A DNA stretch of 64,000 bases from Legionella drozanskii LLAP-1 (GTDB lineage Bacteria > Pseudomonadota > Gammaproteobacteria > Legionellales > Legionellaceae): positions 62,001 to 126,000 of the forward strand of contig NZ_LNXY01000001.1 in the NCBI RefSeq assembly GCF_001467585.1. The letters run 5' to 3'. A program made the position numbers and the translations under genes. Shown here piece after piece: positions 1 to 9,693 of this stretch. The notes below the pieces were generated by a model. That model ran no database searches, was not told the DNA's origin, and saw only the letters and a program-made list of their open reading frames with translations. Position 1 is the stretch's first letter; each line of letters starts with the position of its first letter.

Positions 1-445
1 GAAAGCGATTGCAGCTGGTTTTTCTGGCATTCAAATTGATGGAAATGATGTTTTGGTTTGCCGAAAAGTTATCGGTGAAGCCATCGAAAAAGCACGTCGC
101 GGTGAAGGTCCTACACTGGTTGAGGCGTTAACCTATCGACTTTGCGATCATACCACTGCCGATGATGCAACGCGTTATCAACCACCCAGTGAAGTCGAAG
201 AAGCCCAATTGAAAGAACCAATTAGTCGATTTAAACATTTTTTAGAACAACAAAAAATCTGGGACAAAGCGCAAGAAGATCAATTAATGAAGGATAGCCA
301 CGAGATGGTGCAACAAGCGGTAGATGAATATCTCAGTCAAGAAAAACAGCCGATTAGCAGTATTTTTGATTATCACTACGCTGAACTACCCTCTTATTTA
401 ATCGAGCAACGCGCTATCGCCATGGAGGAAGCGACTCATGCCTGA
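1..445 (+). CDS. pdhA: Pyruvate dehydrogenase E1 alpha subunit, C-terminal part (5' end outside window)
   Basis: The reading frame is open from base 2, so the gene begins upstream of the window; about 147 C-terminal residues are visible. Residues such as GIQIDGND, then EAIEKARRGEGPTLVEALTYR and a downstream R(Y)-type segment, are typical of the thiamine-diphosphate E1alpha of the alpha2beta2 2-oxo-acid dehydrogenases. It decarboxylates pyruvate (or possibly a branched 2-oxo acid) and passes the acyl group to the E2 lipoyl arm. It overlaps pdhB by 8 bases, so the two subunits are translationally coupled. Substrate is not proven by sequence; pyruvate is inferred from gene order E1alpha-E1beta-E2. 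Confidence 0.88.
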   Translation, partial: KAIAAGFSGIQIDGNDVLVCRKVIGEAIEKARRGEGPTLVEALTYRLCDHTTADDATRYQPPSEVEEAQLKEPISRFKHFLEQQKIWDKAQEDQLMKDSHEMVQQAVDEYLSQEKQPISSIFDYHYAELPSYLIEQRAIAMEEATHA

Positions 446-1412
446 TATAACCTTAGTTGAAGCAGTAACCCAAGCTCTAGCTTACGAATTGGCTAATGAT
501 GAAAATGTGGTTGTTTTCGGTGAAGATGTCGGTAAAAACGGAGGTGTGTTTCGCGCAACAGTAGGTTTGCAGGACCGTTTTGGTGAGCGTCGTGTTTTTG
601 ATTCCCCTCTTGCGGAATCAATGATTGGCGGTCTAGCGGTGGGGATGTCGGTGCAAGGCTTAAAACCCGTCGCAGAATTTCAATTTATGGGCTTCATCTA
701 CCCTGCCATGAATCAGATTATTGCCCATGCTGCAAGAATGAGAAACCGTACTCGTGGCCGTTTAAATTGTCCTATTGTATTCCGCGCGCCTTTTGGTGGT
801 GGGATTAGAGCACCAGAGCATCATTCAGAAAGCACTGAAGCCTTATTTGCACACATCCCCGGTTTACAGGTAGTTATTCCTTCTTCACCCAAAAGAGCTT
901 ATGGATTACTCCTCGCTGCAATAAGAAATCCTGATCCGGTCATTTTCCTTGAGCCGAAACGTATCTACCGTTTAGTCAAACAACCCGTTGAAGACAATGG
1001 GAAGGCACTCCCTCTTGGCAAATGTTTTACTCTACAGGAAGGTGATGATGTGACCTTAATTAGCTGGGGAGCTAGCATGCATGAAACCATGCAAGCGGCA
1101 AAGCAACTTGCTGATGAAGGAATCTCGTGTGAAGTTATAGATGTTGCGACAATTAAGCCTTTAGACATCGAAACAATATTAGCCTCTGTTGAAAAAACTG
1201 GACGTTGCGTCATTGTGCATGAAGGAGCAAAAACAGGCGGTGTTGGTGCTGAAATTTCGGCACAAATCATGGAATATGCTCTCGCTGATTTATTAGCTCC
1301 GGTACAACGCGTGACCGGTTATGACGTAGTCATGCCCTATTTTCAGTTAGAAAAACACTACATACCGAGTGTTTCCCGAATAAAAGACAGTGTCATGAGC
1401 ATAATGGAGTAA
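438..1412 (+). CDS. pdhB: Pyruvate dehydrogenase E1 beta subunit
   Basis: The 324-residue product has the E1beta architecture: an N-terminal thiamine-diphosphate pyrimidine-binding domain (VVVFGEDVGKNGGVFRAT near residues 24-41, FDSPLAESMIGGLAVG near 55-70) and a C-terminal transketolase-type domain (VIHEGAKTGGVGAEI near 260-274). It pairs with the upstream E1alpha, whose stop it overlaps by 8 bases, and is followed after 2 bases by the E2 gene, so the three form one operon. It acts in the cytoplasm in oxidative decarboxylation of a 2-oxo acid. A branched-chain 2-oxo acid dehydrogenase is the main alternative, because these families share the same signatures. Confidence 0.9.
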   Translation: MPDITLVEAVTQALAYELANDENVVVFGEDVGKNGGVFRATVGLQDRFGERRVFDSPLAESMIGGLAVGMSVQGLKPVAEFQFMGFIYPAMNQIIAHAARMRNRTRGRLNCPIVFRAPFGGGIRAPEHHSESTEALFAHIPGLQVVIPSSPKRAYGLLLAAIRNPDPVIFLEPKRIYRLVKQPVEDNGKALPLGKCFTLQEGDDVTLISWGASMHETMQAAKQLADEGISCEVIDVATIKPLDIETILASVEKTGRCVIVHEGAKTGGVGAEISAQIMEYALADLLAPVQRVTGYDVVMPYFQLEKHYIPSVSRIKDSVMSIME

Positions 1413-1414
1413 TA

Positions 1415-2524
1415 ATGAATATTTTCAATCTACCTGATTTGGGCGAAGGGTTGCCCGATGCAGAAATTCATGAATGGTTTGTTAAAGAAGGCGACCTAGT
1501 AACTCTAGATCAGCCCCTAGTATCCATGGAAACAGCTAAAGCAGTAGTTGATGTACCCTGCCCGCAAAATGGAAAAATTACCAAACTTTTTGGTAATCCT
1601 GGGGATGTGATAAAAACTGGTGAACCATTGGTAGGCTTTGAAGCGGCTGAAACAACTAGAGTCGATAAAGGAACCGTCGTTGGCAACCTCGAAGAAAGCA
1701 CTGACATCAGCCCCGATAATTTCATCATTGGCTCAAGTCGTGCCGATTCAAAACGCATTAAAACAACCCCAGCCGTGCGTTTGCTAGCAAAGAAATTGGG
1801 AGTTGAACTTAATTTAATTCAAGGCAGTGGTGAGCATGGCCTCATTACTCGCGACGATGTGCAAGCTGCCGCAAATAAAAAAACAGAGTTACCTGAAGGG
1901 TATGAGCCGTTACGTGGGGTTCGGCGTGCAATGCTCCATAGTATGGTGCAATCTCATCATGAAATTGTGCCAGTTAGTATTTTCGACGAAGCAGATATAG
2001 AAGGTTGGCAAGCAGGTACTGACATTACAGTCCGCTTAATCCGTGCTATCGTTCATGCTTGTAAAATAGAACCCGCACTTAATGCTTGGTTTGATACGAC
2101 ACACAGTGCAAGAAAATGCTTTGATGAAGTCAATTTAGGCATCGCAATGGATAACGCTGAAGGATTGTTTGTCCCTGTCATTCATAATGCAGCGAAATGC
2201 ACTGATGAGCAATTACGAACTATGATTAACAATTATAAACAGGAGGTAAAAGAACGTGTTATATCTCCTGAAAAATTAAAAGGCGCAACAATTAGCTTAT
2301 CCAATTTCGGTAAATTTGCAGGCCGTTTTGCAAGTCCCATTATCGTTCCTCCAATGGTTGCAATCCTTGCAGTGGGTCGTTTATATCAGGCTGCAGTGGT
2401 TAGCAAAGATAAGGTTGAAGTCCATCGCATGTTACCCTTATCCTTAAGTTTTGATCATCGCGCTGTAACAGGTGGCGAAGCGACACGATTCTTAGGTGCA
2501 GTTATGGAGTCGTTGCAAATGTAG
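1415..2524 (+). CDS. pdhC: Dihydrolipoamide acyltransferase (E2), single lipoyl domain
   Basis: The 369-residue E2 contains one N-terminal lipoyl domain (lipoylated Lys42 in METAKAVVD), a peripheral-subunit-binding domain (TTPAVRLLAKKLGVE near 112-126) and a C-terminal acyltransferase core ending in SLSFDHRAVTGGEATRF. The catalytic His is His348. The canonical DHRxxDG motif reads DHRAVTG here, with Thr352 where Asp is usual, a variant also known in some 2-oxo-acid E2 families. It transfers the acyl group to CoA as the core of the complex. No E3 gene follows: the next gene is on the opposite strand, so E3 must be encoded elsewhere. Confidence 0.9.
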   Translation: MNIFNLPDLGEGLPDAEIHEWFVKEGDLVTLDQPLVSMETAKAVVDVPCPQNGKITKLFGNPGDVIKTGEPLVGFEAAETTRVDKGTVVGNLEESTDISPDNFIIGSSRADSKRIKTTPAVRLLAKKLGVELNLIQGSGEHGLITRDDVQAAANKKTELPEGYEPLRGVRRAMLHSMVQSHHEIVPVSIFDEADIEGWQAGTDITVRLIRAIVHACKIEPALNAWFDTTHSARKCFDEVNLGIAMDNAEGLFVPVIHNAAKCTDEQLRTMINNYKQEVKERVISPEKLKGATISLSNFGKFAGRFASPIIVPPMVAILAVGRLYQAAVVSKDKVEVHRMLPLSLSFDHRAVTGGEATRFLGAVMESLQM

Positions 2525-2563
2525 GCAGGCCTTGGCCATCACAGGCTAAGGTGATCTCTCTCG

Positions 2564-2584
2564 CCCGCGGTCAAAGCCGCGGGG
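2564..2584. repeat. GC-rich palindrome, REP-like (copy A)
   Basis: The stretch CCCGCGG-TCAAAG-CCGCGGGG is a GC-rich hairpin lying between two convergent genes (end of pdhC and end of the giant coiled-coil gene). An almost identical element in the reverse orientation occurs at 17547-17567, which marks it as a dispersed short repeat. It may also act as a bidirectional transcription stop, although no clear T-run follows. Confidence 0.6.
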
Positions 2585-2624
2585 ATTGTCTTTAGAATAA
2601 AGCGGGAAATTCGCAAGATATTTG

Positions 2625-5600
2625 CTAGGCTGCTGATGCAGCCCTATTTTTAGAAATAACCTGCTCGATGTTATCTACATGTTCAAGGCCATCAGTTCTA
2701 CAGAAAAAGACTGATTTTCCAACCATCAATTCAGTCACTGCTCGTTTGACAGGAATAGCTATCCCCAAGCTAAGAATTGCAAGTGCAGCTAGACCTAAGT
2801 TTGCAATCAAAGGAAGCCATGAAGTGTGCTGGCTCATTACATTGTCTTTTGAATGAATATGACATCTAAAATCTGCGTAAAAATCTAAGAAAAACTGTCT
2901 GTTTTCTAATGGAAGCTCAGGTTTATTAAATTCATCTTTATTATCAATAATAAATCGATCTGCTTTTGTCTGCAGAGCGATTGCTAAATTCTTAGCAACA
3001 TTACCCTGCTCTTCATAGTCTTTTAAAATAGTATCGCCAAATTGGTGTAGCTTGCTTATTTCCTGATAAAGCTTATTCATTCGTTCAGTCAATTCAGGAA
3101 TATTAATATCTTCTAAGTAGTCGAGCGCTAAGTCATGATTAACAACAGCTATGGTGTCTAATTCAGCTTGATATTCCCTGGGAATCGTTCTATCGAACTC
3201 ATTAAGCTCAACTAATAAACAGTTAAGAATTGAACGTAATTTAAATCCTCCAAATGATTCTTTTTTCTCCTGTATAATAGTAGAAATAGCGTTGCTATCA
3301 CCCGATTTTGTATAACTATCTAGCGCAAGATTAATCCTTTCAATAAATGATTCGCGCGCTTGTGCATCATGAGAGAATAAACGATCTTTAAAGCTTTTAC
3401 GTTTAATTACATAACCAGTCAGTTCTGTCGTAAATCGCGTAGCAAATTCTACTCTTGCTTTAACACGCTTCCCTAGGTCAGAATTAACGCGATTTTTGTT
3501 TTGCATTTGCTGTTTTAAATCTTCATAACTAGCCAAAATATTAGTTATTTCATTTCCAAAACCCAACTCATCCAAAGAGCTTTTTAATTGATTTAATTCG
3601 CAAGAAGGAAACTTCGTTAAATAGTTATCCACTTCATTTAGGTGGATTACATTAAGCTCGTAAGTAGTTTTGTTTTCATCAAATTTTACATCTGCTTTCG
3701 TTTTATTTTGTTCAAGCTCGGATCGTATCACTTGAAGGAGAGATTGAATCTCTTCTAAACACTGCGAGTTTTGACTTCGGCAAATCTTGTCCAATTGATT
3801 GAAGTGTTCGATTGTAGCTTCGATTTCAATTTTTAGCTCTTTATTATCGAGCATTTTCAAGTTAGTGCCTAGCAAAGGAATTCTAGTTAAATAGGCGCTA
3901 ACAAATTGTACTAAATCGGTAGATTGGTTGAACTTACTATTCAATCGAATCAACTGATTTGCCTGGGTTAGTTTTTCATCCTCAGGCTTAACATCTAGCG
4001 CGAGAGAAATTGCATTGAGTTTTTCATTTCCCTGCGCCACTTGATTTTGTAAATCATTTAATCCCTTACGACAACTGTTTTCGATAATAATCTGAGCTAT
4101 TTTTCGTTTAGAATCAGCAAGCAGTTTTTTAATGTTATTAATTTTATCTTGGTAGGCCGTATTGTCGGTTAAGTTATCTACAGCCTTTAATAAATCTTCA
4201 AGCTGCTGCAATTTTAGGTTTGCTAAATCAAATCCTGACATTAATTTAGCTTGATTGAGATTAAGTGCCTCCGCATCTAGACTAGAAACTTGATTTTCCA
4301 ATTCAGTAATTTCTTTGCTTAATAGTTGATGGCCTTTTAGCAATTTAATAATTGTATCAAGAATGTTTATTTCTTTTGTTAAACCTTCTAATTCTTTTTC
4401 GCTGACACGTACTTCAGGATTTAATACTCGAATTTCATCCTCTAATAACTGAGCTTTATCGTTAAAAACCTTTTCTTTTCGGGCACAATCTTGCTCATGT
4501 TCCCTACTTAATTCCTCTATATTTCGATTAAGAACTCGTATGCTGTCTATTAAAGCCAATAATAGCGATAGCTCATTTTCATTGTCTTGAAAAGCAAGCA
4601 ATTTTGGCCTATCTGCTATTCGCATTTTGTAAATTACAATATGCGATGTAAGAAAGGTCAAAAGAAGATCTGTATTTTCAATAACTTCTATGTCATTAGC
4701 TTCTTTGTTCCGATAATTAGCCCAACGTTCTTTTGTATGATAATGACTTTGCAAGTTATCTAATAAAACATCAAAGCCCCTATCTCTTTTTGACTTTAAG
4801 ATAGCTTTGATTTTTTTATCCAGAGCACTAAAATTAATCTTTCCTTTAGTATTCGTAATCTGCTCTTGAGCCGCTTCAAGTGCTTGAAGCATATTTTGAT
4901 CGAATGTCTTGTCTCTTGATTCTTTAGATTCCTGTCTATACTCCCTAATAAAGCTATCCATATAATCAAAAGCCGATTGAATACCTAGATGAGTCGATAA
5001 GTTTTCATCACTTAAAATTGTCTCTGGATTTGCTCCAGTTTTTGTGCAAAATTTGAGCGCATCAATTAGTTCTGTGCGTTGAGTAGCAAACCTATCTTTT
5101 TGTAACCTTAATTTGTCTTGATAAGCGATTAGTGCCTCAGGGGTTCTTATAGCTTCAGTATTTTTACCTTTGATTAAATCTGCTTTTTGTTTTTCCTTTA
5201 TTAAAAGTTGTTCACGCTTCTTTTTTAATTCTTCTATTTGCAATACCTGTCCTGCGATTTTACTCTCGATTAGTTCAATGAAAAGAGACGGATCAGAGGA
5301 CTTCATGGTCTCAGACAGCTCTTGGGCTGATTTGGCTTTGTTATACTGAATCTCTAACGCTTTTTGTCGTAACTCTAGAGTTGTGATTTTTCTTTGCAGC
5401 AAAACAAGAGCTTGCTCCGCTCGCTCCCTACTTGATTGATAACAGGCAGCGGTCTGTACTGCGATTTTTGGCTCAATTTCTAATAAAAGCCTAGATAGCT
5501 GTGCTGTATTATTGAGTATCTCTTTTTTTAGCTTCTGTACTGCACTTAAATATTCACGTGCTCTCCCTAAATCCAGAGATACCGAATTTTTCTGTTTAGC

Positions 5601-7316
5601 AATGAACTCAAATCTTGCATCGATTTTCAGATTTTCAAAATTGTCCTCAAAACTCTCAGATAATTCTGATGTCTTTTTAATATAATTTATTAATTCCTTA
5701 TCAATTCGCTCATTTTCACGAACATGAAAGTCGCTTACTTGAATTTCCCAGGTTTTCGCTTCTTGCTCACATTGCATCACAAGTTCTTTTCTTTTCTCTT
5801 TTAAAGAATTAATTAGCCGCTCTATCTCGCTATATTGTGATGGTCCAAAAATCAAAGCATCTTTAATAGGTATGACCGCAAATTGAAGCAACCTGTTTCT
5901 AGCAATAATGACCTCAGGGAGTTGATCCTCCATATAGGATGTATCCAATCCAGCCCTTTGATCTTTCTGTAAATTAGAAATTAGCTCCGGATATAAACCA
6001 AATAAAGTTGCAACATCTTGCTTTTCATAGTTTTTATTTCTATTTGCTAGGTCAACTAGTTGCTCAATACTCTGAGCTAAGCCTTTAATCTGTTTATCAA
6101 GTAATTCAACTTTTTTGTCAGAATGACTTTCGGCCTCTAAAGAACATTTAAACTCCGCAAAATCCATTTCGAGTTGTTTTGCCTCGCTTAAACATCGTTT
6201 AGCACTATTCTTTTCCATTCTAGTAAATTTTTGCAGCCACTCTGCTTTTGCAATTTCACTTTTAACATGAGTTGTTTCAGAATAATTATGCAAATAACTG
6301 TTTAAGGCAGCAAACAAAGTAGATATAACCGTGGGGATGGACTGATCAAATATATCTTCTATAGAAAGGCTATCTATCTCACCATCCTGGTTAGTGACTT
6401 TATAAGAAAAGCCAGTACTATCATGGGTAACTTCATTCGTCGAGTTGCTTTGCTCTTCTACAAGTTTAGGAGCATGCTCAACAACAACTTTTAGAAAATC
6501 AAGATTGCTGGGTAGTAACGAAGCTAGGCTACTATTTTTTATATCGATGGTAAACGCTTGGGGATTTAAAAAGGAGACAGTATCGTTTAACTCAGCAGGC
6601 AACCGATCCAGCAAATCAATTACTTCAATAATAAAATTGTACATTGAAGGATGACTAACAATAAGTTCTTGGTAGTTAAACCTTGGAAATAACGACGCCT
6701 GAATTTTTTGGGTCAATAATTCCACTAATGCTTTAGAATCAAAGAGACCATTATTTGTATTGACTAGATCAAGCTCATCGATGACTTTATCAAGAATGTC
6801 GAAATATTGGTTTAAATCACAACCAGGAATTTGACTGGCTTTCTCGTAATGTGGTTTCTTCAACTCAGCTTTTAATTTTTCTTTAAAAGCAATGATATTC
6901 GATGAGTTAAACTGTTTAATATTCTCTTGGCAATGTTCAACATCATTGGACAAGTTTTTTTGGACTAGTTTGTAAAAGACATAAGCAGCAGTATCGAATT
7001 CTTGAGAATCAGCCAACTTACTGTAAAAACTGATTACCTTCTTAAAAAATGGAATTAGATAAATTCCCCTAGGTTCTCCGCCTTTGTCGTAATACTTTAA
7101 AAGGGCTTTGCTTTTTTCAAGTATATTTTTTAGATCTTTAAGTTTTTGAGTTGCATAGGATTTAGCTACGGTAGGCTGCTCTTTCCCTTTTTCGTTTTTG
7201 TCAATGAGAGCAGTTAATTTATTGTTTAGGTGATTTAAGAGCTGTCCAAGGGGACTTTCATCTAAGGAACTAAACTTTTCATTAGTTACCGGTCTTGTAA
7301 GTCTTTTTCTGCCCAC
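2625..7316 (-). CDS. Giant coiled-coil protein with C-terminal hydrophobic segment; candidate Dot/Icm effector
   Basis: The 1563-residue product is highly charged and almost wholly helical, with long Lys/Glu/Gln/Leu-rich coiled-coil stretches from about residue 330 to 1300. Near the C-terminus is a hydrophobic segment (about residues 1500-1523, LPLIANLGLAALAILSLGIA) followed by a short basic/aromatic tail with VGKSVFFCRT. I recognise no catalytic motif. The start is GTG; it is preceded by GAGG five bases upstream, and a tandem CTTAA-type box resembling the PmrA site lies about 50 bases upstream (7368-7387). Large coiled-coil proteins with one C-terminal membrane segment are common among Legionella type IV substrates (SdhA and SidH are of comparable scale), so export and membrane anchoring in the host are a reasonable inference, not shown. 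It is convergent with pdhC. Confidence 0.7.
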   Translation of the reverse strand: MGRKRLTRPVTNEKFSSLDESPLGQLLNHLNNKLTALIDKNEKGKEQPTVAKSYATQKLKDLKNILEKSKALLKYYDKGGEPRGIYLIPFFKKVISFYSKLADSQEFDTAAYVFYKLVQKNLSNDVEHCQENIKQFNSSNIIAFKEKLKAELKKPHYEKASQIPGCDLNQYFDILDKVIDELDLVNTNNGLFDSKALVELLTQKIQASLFPRFNYQELIVSHPSMYNFIIEVIDLLDRLPAELNDTVSFLNPQAFTIDIKNSSLASLLPSNLDFLKVVVEHAPKLVEEQSNSTNEVTHDSTGFSYKVTNQDGEIDSLSIEDIFDQSIPTVISTLFAALNSYLHNYSETTHVKSEIAKAEWLQKFTRMEKNSAKRCLSEAKQLEMDFAEFKCSLEAESHSDKKVELLDKQIKGLAQSIEQLVDLANRNKNYEKQDVATLFGLYPELISNLQKDQRAGLDTSYMEDQLPEVIIARNRLLQFAVIPIKDALIFGPSQYSEIERLINSLKEKRKELVMQCEQEAKTWEIQVSDFHVRENERIDKELINYIKKTSELSESFEDNFENLKIDARFEFIAKQKNSVSLDLGRAREYLSAVQKLKKEILNNTAQLSRLLLEIEPKIAVQTAACYQSSRERAEQALVLLQRKITTLELRQKALEIQYNKAKSAQELSETMKSSDPSLFIELIESKIAGQVLQIEELKKKREQLLIKEKQKADLIKGKNTEAIRTPEALIAYQDKLRLQKDRFATQRTELIDALKFCTKTGANPETILSDENLSTHLGIQSAFDYMDSFIREYRQESKESRDKTFDQNMLQALEAAQEQITNTKGKINFSALDKKIKAILKSKRDRGFDVLLDNLQSHYHTKERWANYRNKEANDIEVIENTDLLLTFLTSHIVIYKMRIADRPKLLAFQDNENELSLLLALIDSIRVLNRNIEELSREHEQDCARKEKVFNDKAQLLEDEIRVLNPEVRVSEKELEGLTKEINILDTIIKLLKGHQLLSKEITELENQVSSLDAEALNLNQAKLMSGFDLANLKLQQLEDLLKAVDNLTDNTAYQDKINNIKKLLADSKRKIAQIIIENSCRKGLNDLQNQVAQGNEKLNAISLALDVKPEDEKLTQANQLIRLNSKFNQSTDLVQFVSAYLTRIPLLGTNLKMLDNKELKIEIEATIEHFNQLDKICRSQNSQCLEEIQSLLQVIRSELEQNKTKADVKFDENKTTYELNVIHLNEVDNYLTKFPSCELNQLKSSLDELGFGNEITNILASYEDLKQQMQNKNRVNSDLGKRVKARVEFATRFTTELTGYVIKRKSFKDRLFSHDAQARESFIERINLALDSYTKSGDSNAISTIIQEKKESFGGFKLRSILNCLLVELNEFDRTIPREYQAELDTIAVVNHDLALDYLEDINIPELTERMNKLYQEISKLHQFGDTILKDYEEQGNVAKNLAIALQTKADRFIIDNKDEFNKPELPLENRQFFLDFYADFRCHIHSKDNVMSQHTSWLPLIANLGLAALAILSLGIAIPVKRAVTELMVGKSVFFCRTDGLEHVDNIEQVISKNRAASAA

Positions 7317-7367
7317 TTAAACCTCAAACTCTATAATGCCTATAAATGAACTCAAAGATACAGTAGA

Positions 7368-7387
7368 AAGCTTAAGCAAACCTTAAG
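7368..7387 (-). promoter_or_regulatory. PmrA-like tandem box upstream of the giant coiled-coil gene
   Basis: On the minus strand the sequence reads CTTAAGGTT-TG-CTTAAGCTT: two cTTAAnnTT half-sites 11 bases apart. This fits the spacing and core of the Legionella PmrA box (cTTAATatT-N2-cTTAATatT, from memory). It ends about 50 bases before the GTG start, with an AT-rich TTTATAG stretch between as a possible -10 element. Both half-sites carry G instead of T at the sixth base, so the match is good but not perfect. Confidence 0.45.
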
Positions 7388-7592
7388 AAATCTAATTTTT
7401 TGAAGTTAGAAAATTGCCTCAATTTGCTTAAGTTCTCGCCCCTATACCCACAAGTCTAGCAATAGGGTGCTGTTCTATTCCATTACTATGAATACTTTTT
7501 TTCCTGAGTGGTTTCTACCTCATCAGTTAATTGATTTTCTCTTCTCGAGAAAAAACCGTGAGCATCTAACAAAGACCGAGATTTTTTCAATT

Positions 7593-8420
7593 TTAAAATG
7601 AAGACGAGTCTATTTGATTTAATAGAGCTGCTAATCGACAGCCAGCCAATGCTATTCTTTCTTCAGTGAGGCCCATTACCATAGATTGATATTTCTTATC
7701 AGGTTCTTGTCTTGCCTTTAATTGGTAGGCTTTATCAATTGCTATTTGATGAGATTCTTCTGCCCAAACTTGAGGATCGAGCTGCATTTTTTCAAGCTTG
7801 CAAGGCCACAATTTTTCGATATGGATCGCTTTCTTATCAAGCTGGTTTTTTGAATAAAATCCTCTTTTAAGCAAATATCCTCCTCCCTTATCCCAATACG
7901 CATGCAAAGTGGTCGCAATTGGATTTTTACCTAAACGGAAAAGATTTCCTCCCTTATCGCCTTGAGGATAAGTGTTACTATACTGGTTGACTGTGTGCAA
8001 GGGTTGATGGATATCACCGATAACGTGAAATAAAATTCTTAAACTGAAACCTCTATCAAAGTCCTTTTTTGAAGTTTGAAGAATCTTTTTTGCCTCTTCA
8101 ATTGCTGAGATAGCATTAATTTTATTAGGTGGCTGCAGCCTTGTACCATCTAATGAGAAAGGCAAACCAATATAATGCTTTTTCCGCAACCACAGCTCAT
8201 TTTGATAACGTAAACTATCCAACCAAGAAGCCGAGTCTACTAGACTTTGCTTTCGATATACGCTATCAAGTGCACGGTTATAACGGTTATAAACTTGTTT
8301 AGCATGGTCGGTAAGATGGTGGTAAGCAATTTGAGCCACCAATAGGTGACCCAAAGCATTCCAACAGTAACCATTCTCAAGAATAACGACCATGAGAAAA
8401 AGGAAACCCAGTTTTCTCAT
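7593..8420 (-). CDS. S1/P1-type zinc nuclease, secreted
   Basis: The ATG at 8420 gives a 275-residue protein with a clear signal peptide (MRKLGFLFLMVVILENGYC) ending exactly before Trp20. In the S1/P1 family the mature protein starts with this Trp, whose amino group binds zinc. Downstream are the other family hallmarks: WNALGH, HVIGDIHQPLH, GDKGGN and LHAYWD, which supply His and Asp ligands for three zinc ions. It should cleave single-stranded DNA/RNA in the periplasm or outside the cell. A further upstream TTG (8447) is open but would add nine residues ahead of the signal peptide and overlap tolB, so I reject it. The gene starts 5 bases after tolB, in the position usually held by pal. Confidence 0.88.
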   Translation of the reverse strand: MRKLGFLFLMVVILENGYCWNALGHLLVAQIAYHHLTDHAKQVYNRYNRALDSVYRKQSLVDSASWLDSLRYQNELWLRKKHYIGLPFSLDGTRLQPPNKINAISAIEEAKKILQTSKKDFDRGFSLRILFHVIGDIHQPLHTVNQYSNTYPQGDKGGNLFRLGKNPIATTLHAYWDKGGGYLLKRGFYSKNQLDKKAIHIEKLWPCKLEKMQLDPQVWAEESHQIAIDKAYQLKARQEPDKKYQSMVMGLTEERIALAGCRLAALLNQIDSSSF

Positions 8421-8425
8421 TGAAA

Positions 8426-9691
8426 TTAACCTGTATAAGGTGACCAAGCTGGTTCTTGGATATCACCATCTCTAGCGGGTAGGCGCATTTTAGTCCGTCC
8501 ATCGATTGAGACAATGGCTAACACACCCTTGTCATTCGCTCGTGTAGCGTAAAGAACTAATCGTCCATTAGGCGCTACTGAAGGTGATTCATCAGCAGGG
8601 GAAAAGGTTAATTGCGTTAATTGGCTATTGTTATCGGTATTTTGGATAGCAATATTAAACGCTCTATCTTCACCACGATGCAGCATAACAATATGTCTTT
8701 GGTCAGGCGTATAGGAAGCCCGTGCATTGTAATTACCATCATAAGTCATGCGAGCAATGCTTCCATCAGCAAGAGATAAGCGATAAATCTGTGGCGATCC
8801 CCCCCGGCCAGAAGTAAACAATATGGACTTACCGTCTGGTGAATAACGCGGCTCAGTATCGATTGCTTCACCAAAAGTGAGTTGCTTCATATAACCACTG
8901 CTGAGATCGACACTATAAATTTTTGGAGAACCCCCTTTCGATAAAACTACAGCGAGATTTCGTCCATCATTTGACCAAGCGGGCGCACCATTAATTCCAG
9001 TAAAATCAGTTAATAAACGGCGCTTACCGGTTTCAACGGATACTGTAAAAATTTGGGCTTTCTTTTTTTCAAAAGATACATAGGCAATTTCCCGACCGTC
9101 GGGCGACCAAGCAGGCGACATAATGGGTTCAGTGGAAACGAGTAAACTTTGTGGATTATGGCCATCTACATCAGCGACCTCGAGAAAATATTTTGCTTTA
9201 TCACTACCCTTTTTTTGAACAAGAATATAGGCAATGCGGGTAGAAAAAATGCCGCGCTCTCCGGTCAATTTTTGATACACTTCATCACTAATATGATGGG
9301 CAAGCGCACGAACATCATTAGCGCTGATTTGGTAGTTTTTAGTTAGTAAAACCTTGCCCTGTGCCACCGCATCGAGCAATTTATAGTTCACATCATAGCG
9401 ATTATAGCCAGTCCGAGTCACTTGACCTGATAAAACGCTGTCTGCCCCTGCTTCGCGCCATACGCTAAGAGCTAATGGCCTTCCTTGAGGTGCAGGAACG
9501 ATTTTAAATTGTCCCGAAAATCGGAAATCAGCGTTGACGACTTCAGATAGCTGCTGTCCTATTTCATCATAACCAAAGGGTTCAATCGCTATGGGTAAGG
9601 CGGAATTAATCCCTTGAGTCAATTCCAAATCGACAGCAAATGACATGATTGGAATAAATAATAAAACTGCTGCAATTAAACGTTTCAACAC
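8426..9691 (-). CDS. tolB: Tol-Pal system protein TolB
   Basis: TolB is 421 residues, the usual length: a signal peptide (about residues 1-19, ending SFA), an N-terminal alpha/beta domain ([20 protein letters not shown], then [11 protein letters not shown]) and a C-terminal six-bladed beta-propeller with repeats of the type [14 protein letters not shown] and [18 protein letters not shown]. It works in the periplasm between TolA and Pal. The start is GTG with a GGGG ribosome site, 2 bases after tolA's stop. It belongs to the tolQRAB operon, but pal does not follow. Confidence 0.95.
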   Translation of the reverse strand: MLKRLIAAVLLFIPIMSFAVDLELTQGINSALPIAIEPFGYDEIGQQLSEVVNADFRFSGQFKIVPAPQGRPLALSVWREAGADSVLSGQVTRTGYNRYDVNYKLLDAVAQGKVLLTKNYQISANDVRALAHHISDEVYQKLTGERGIFSTRIAYILVQKKGSDKAKYFLEVADVDGHNPQSLLVSTEPIMSPAWSPDGREIAYVSFEKKKAQIFTVSVETGKRRLLTDFTGINGAPAWSNDGRNLAVVLSKGGSPKIYSVDLSSGYMKQLTFGEAIDTEPRYSPDGKSILFTSGRGGSPQIYRLSLADGSIARMTYDGNYNARASYTPDQRHIVMLHRGEDRAFNIAIQNTDNNSQLTQLTFSPADESPSVAPNGRLVLYATRANDKGVLAIVSIDGRTKMRLPARDGDIQEPAWSPYTG

Positions 9692-9693
9692 GT

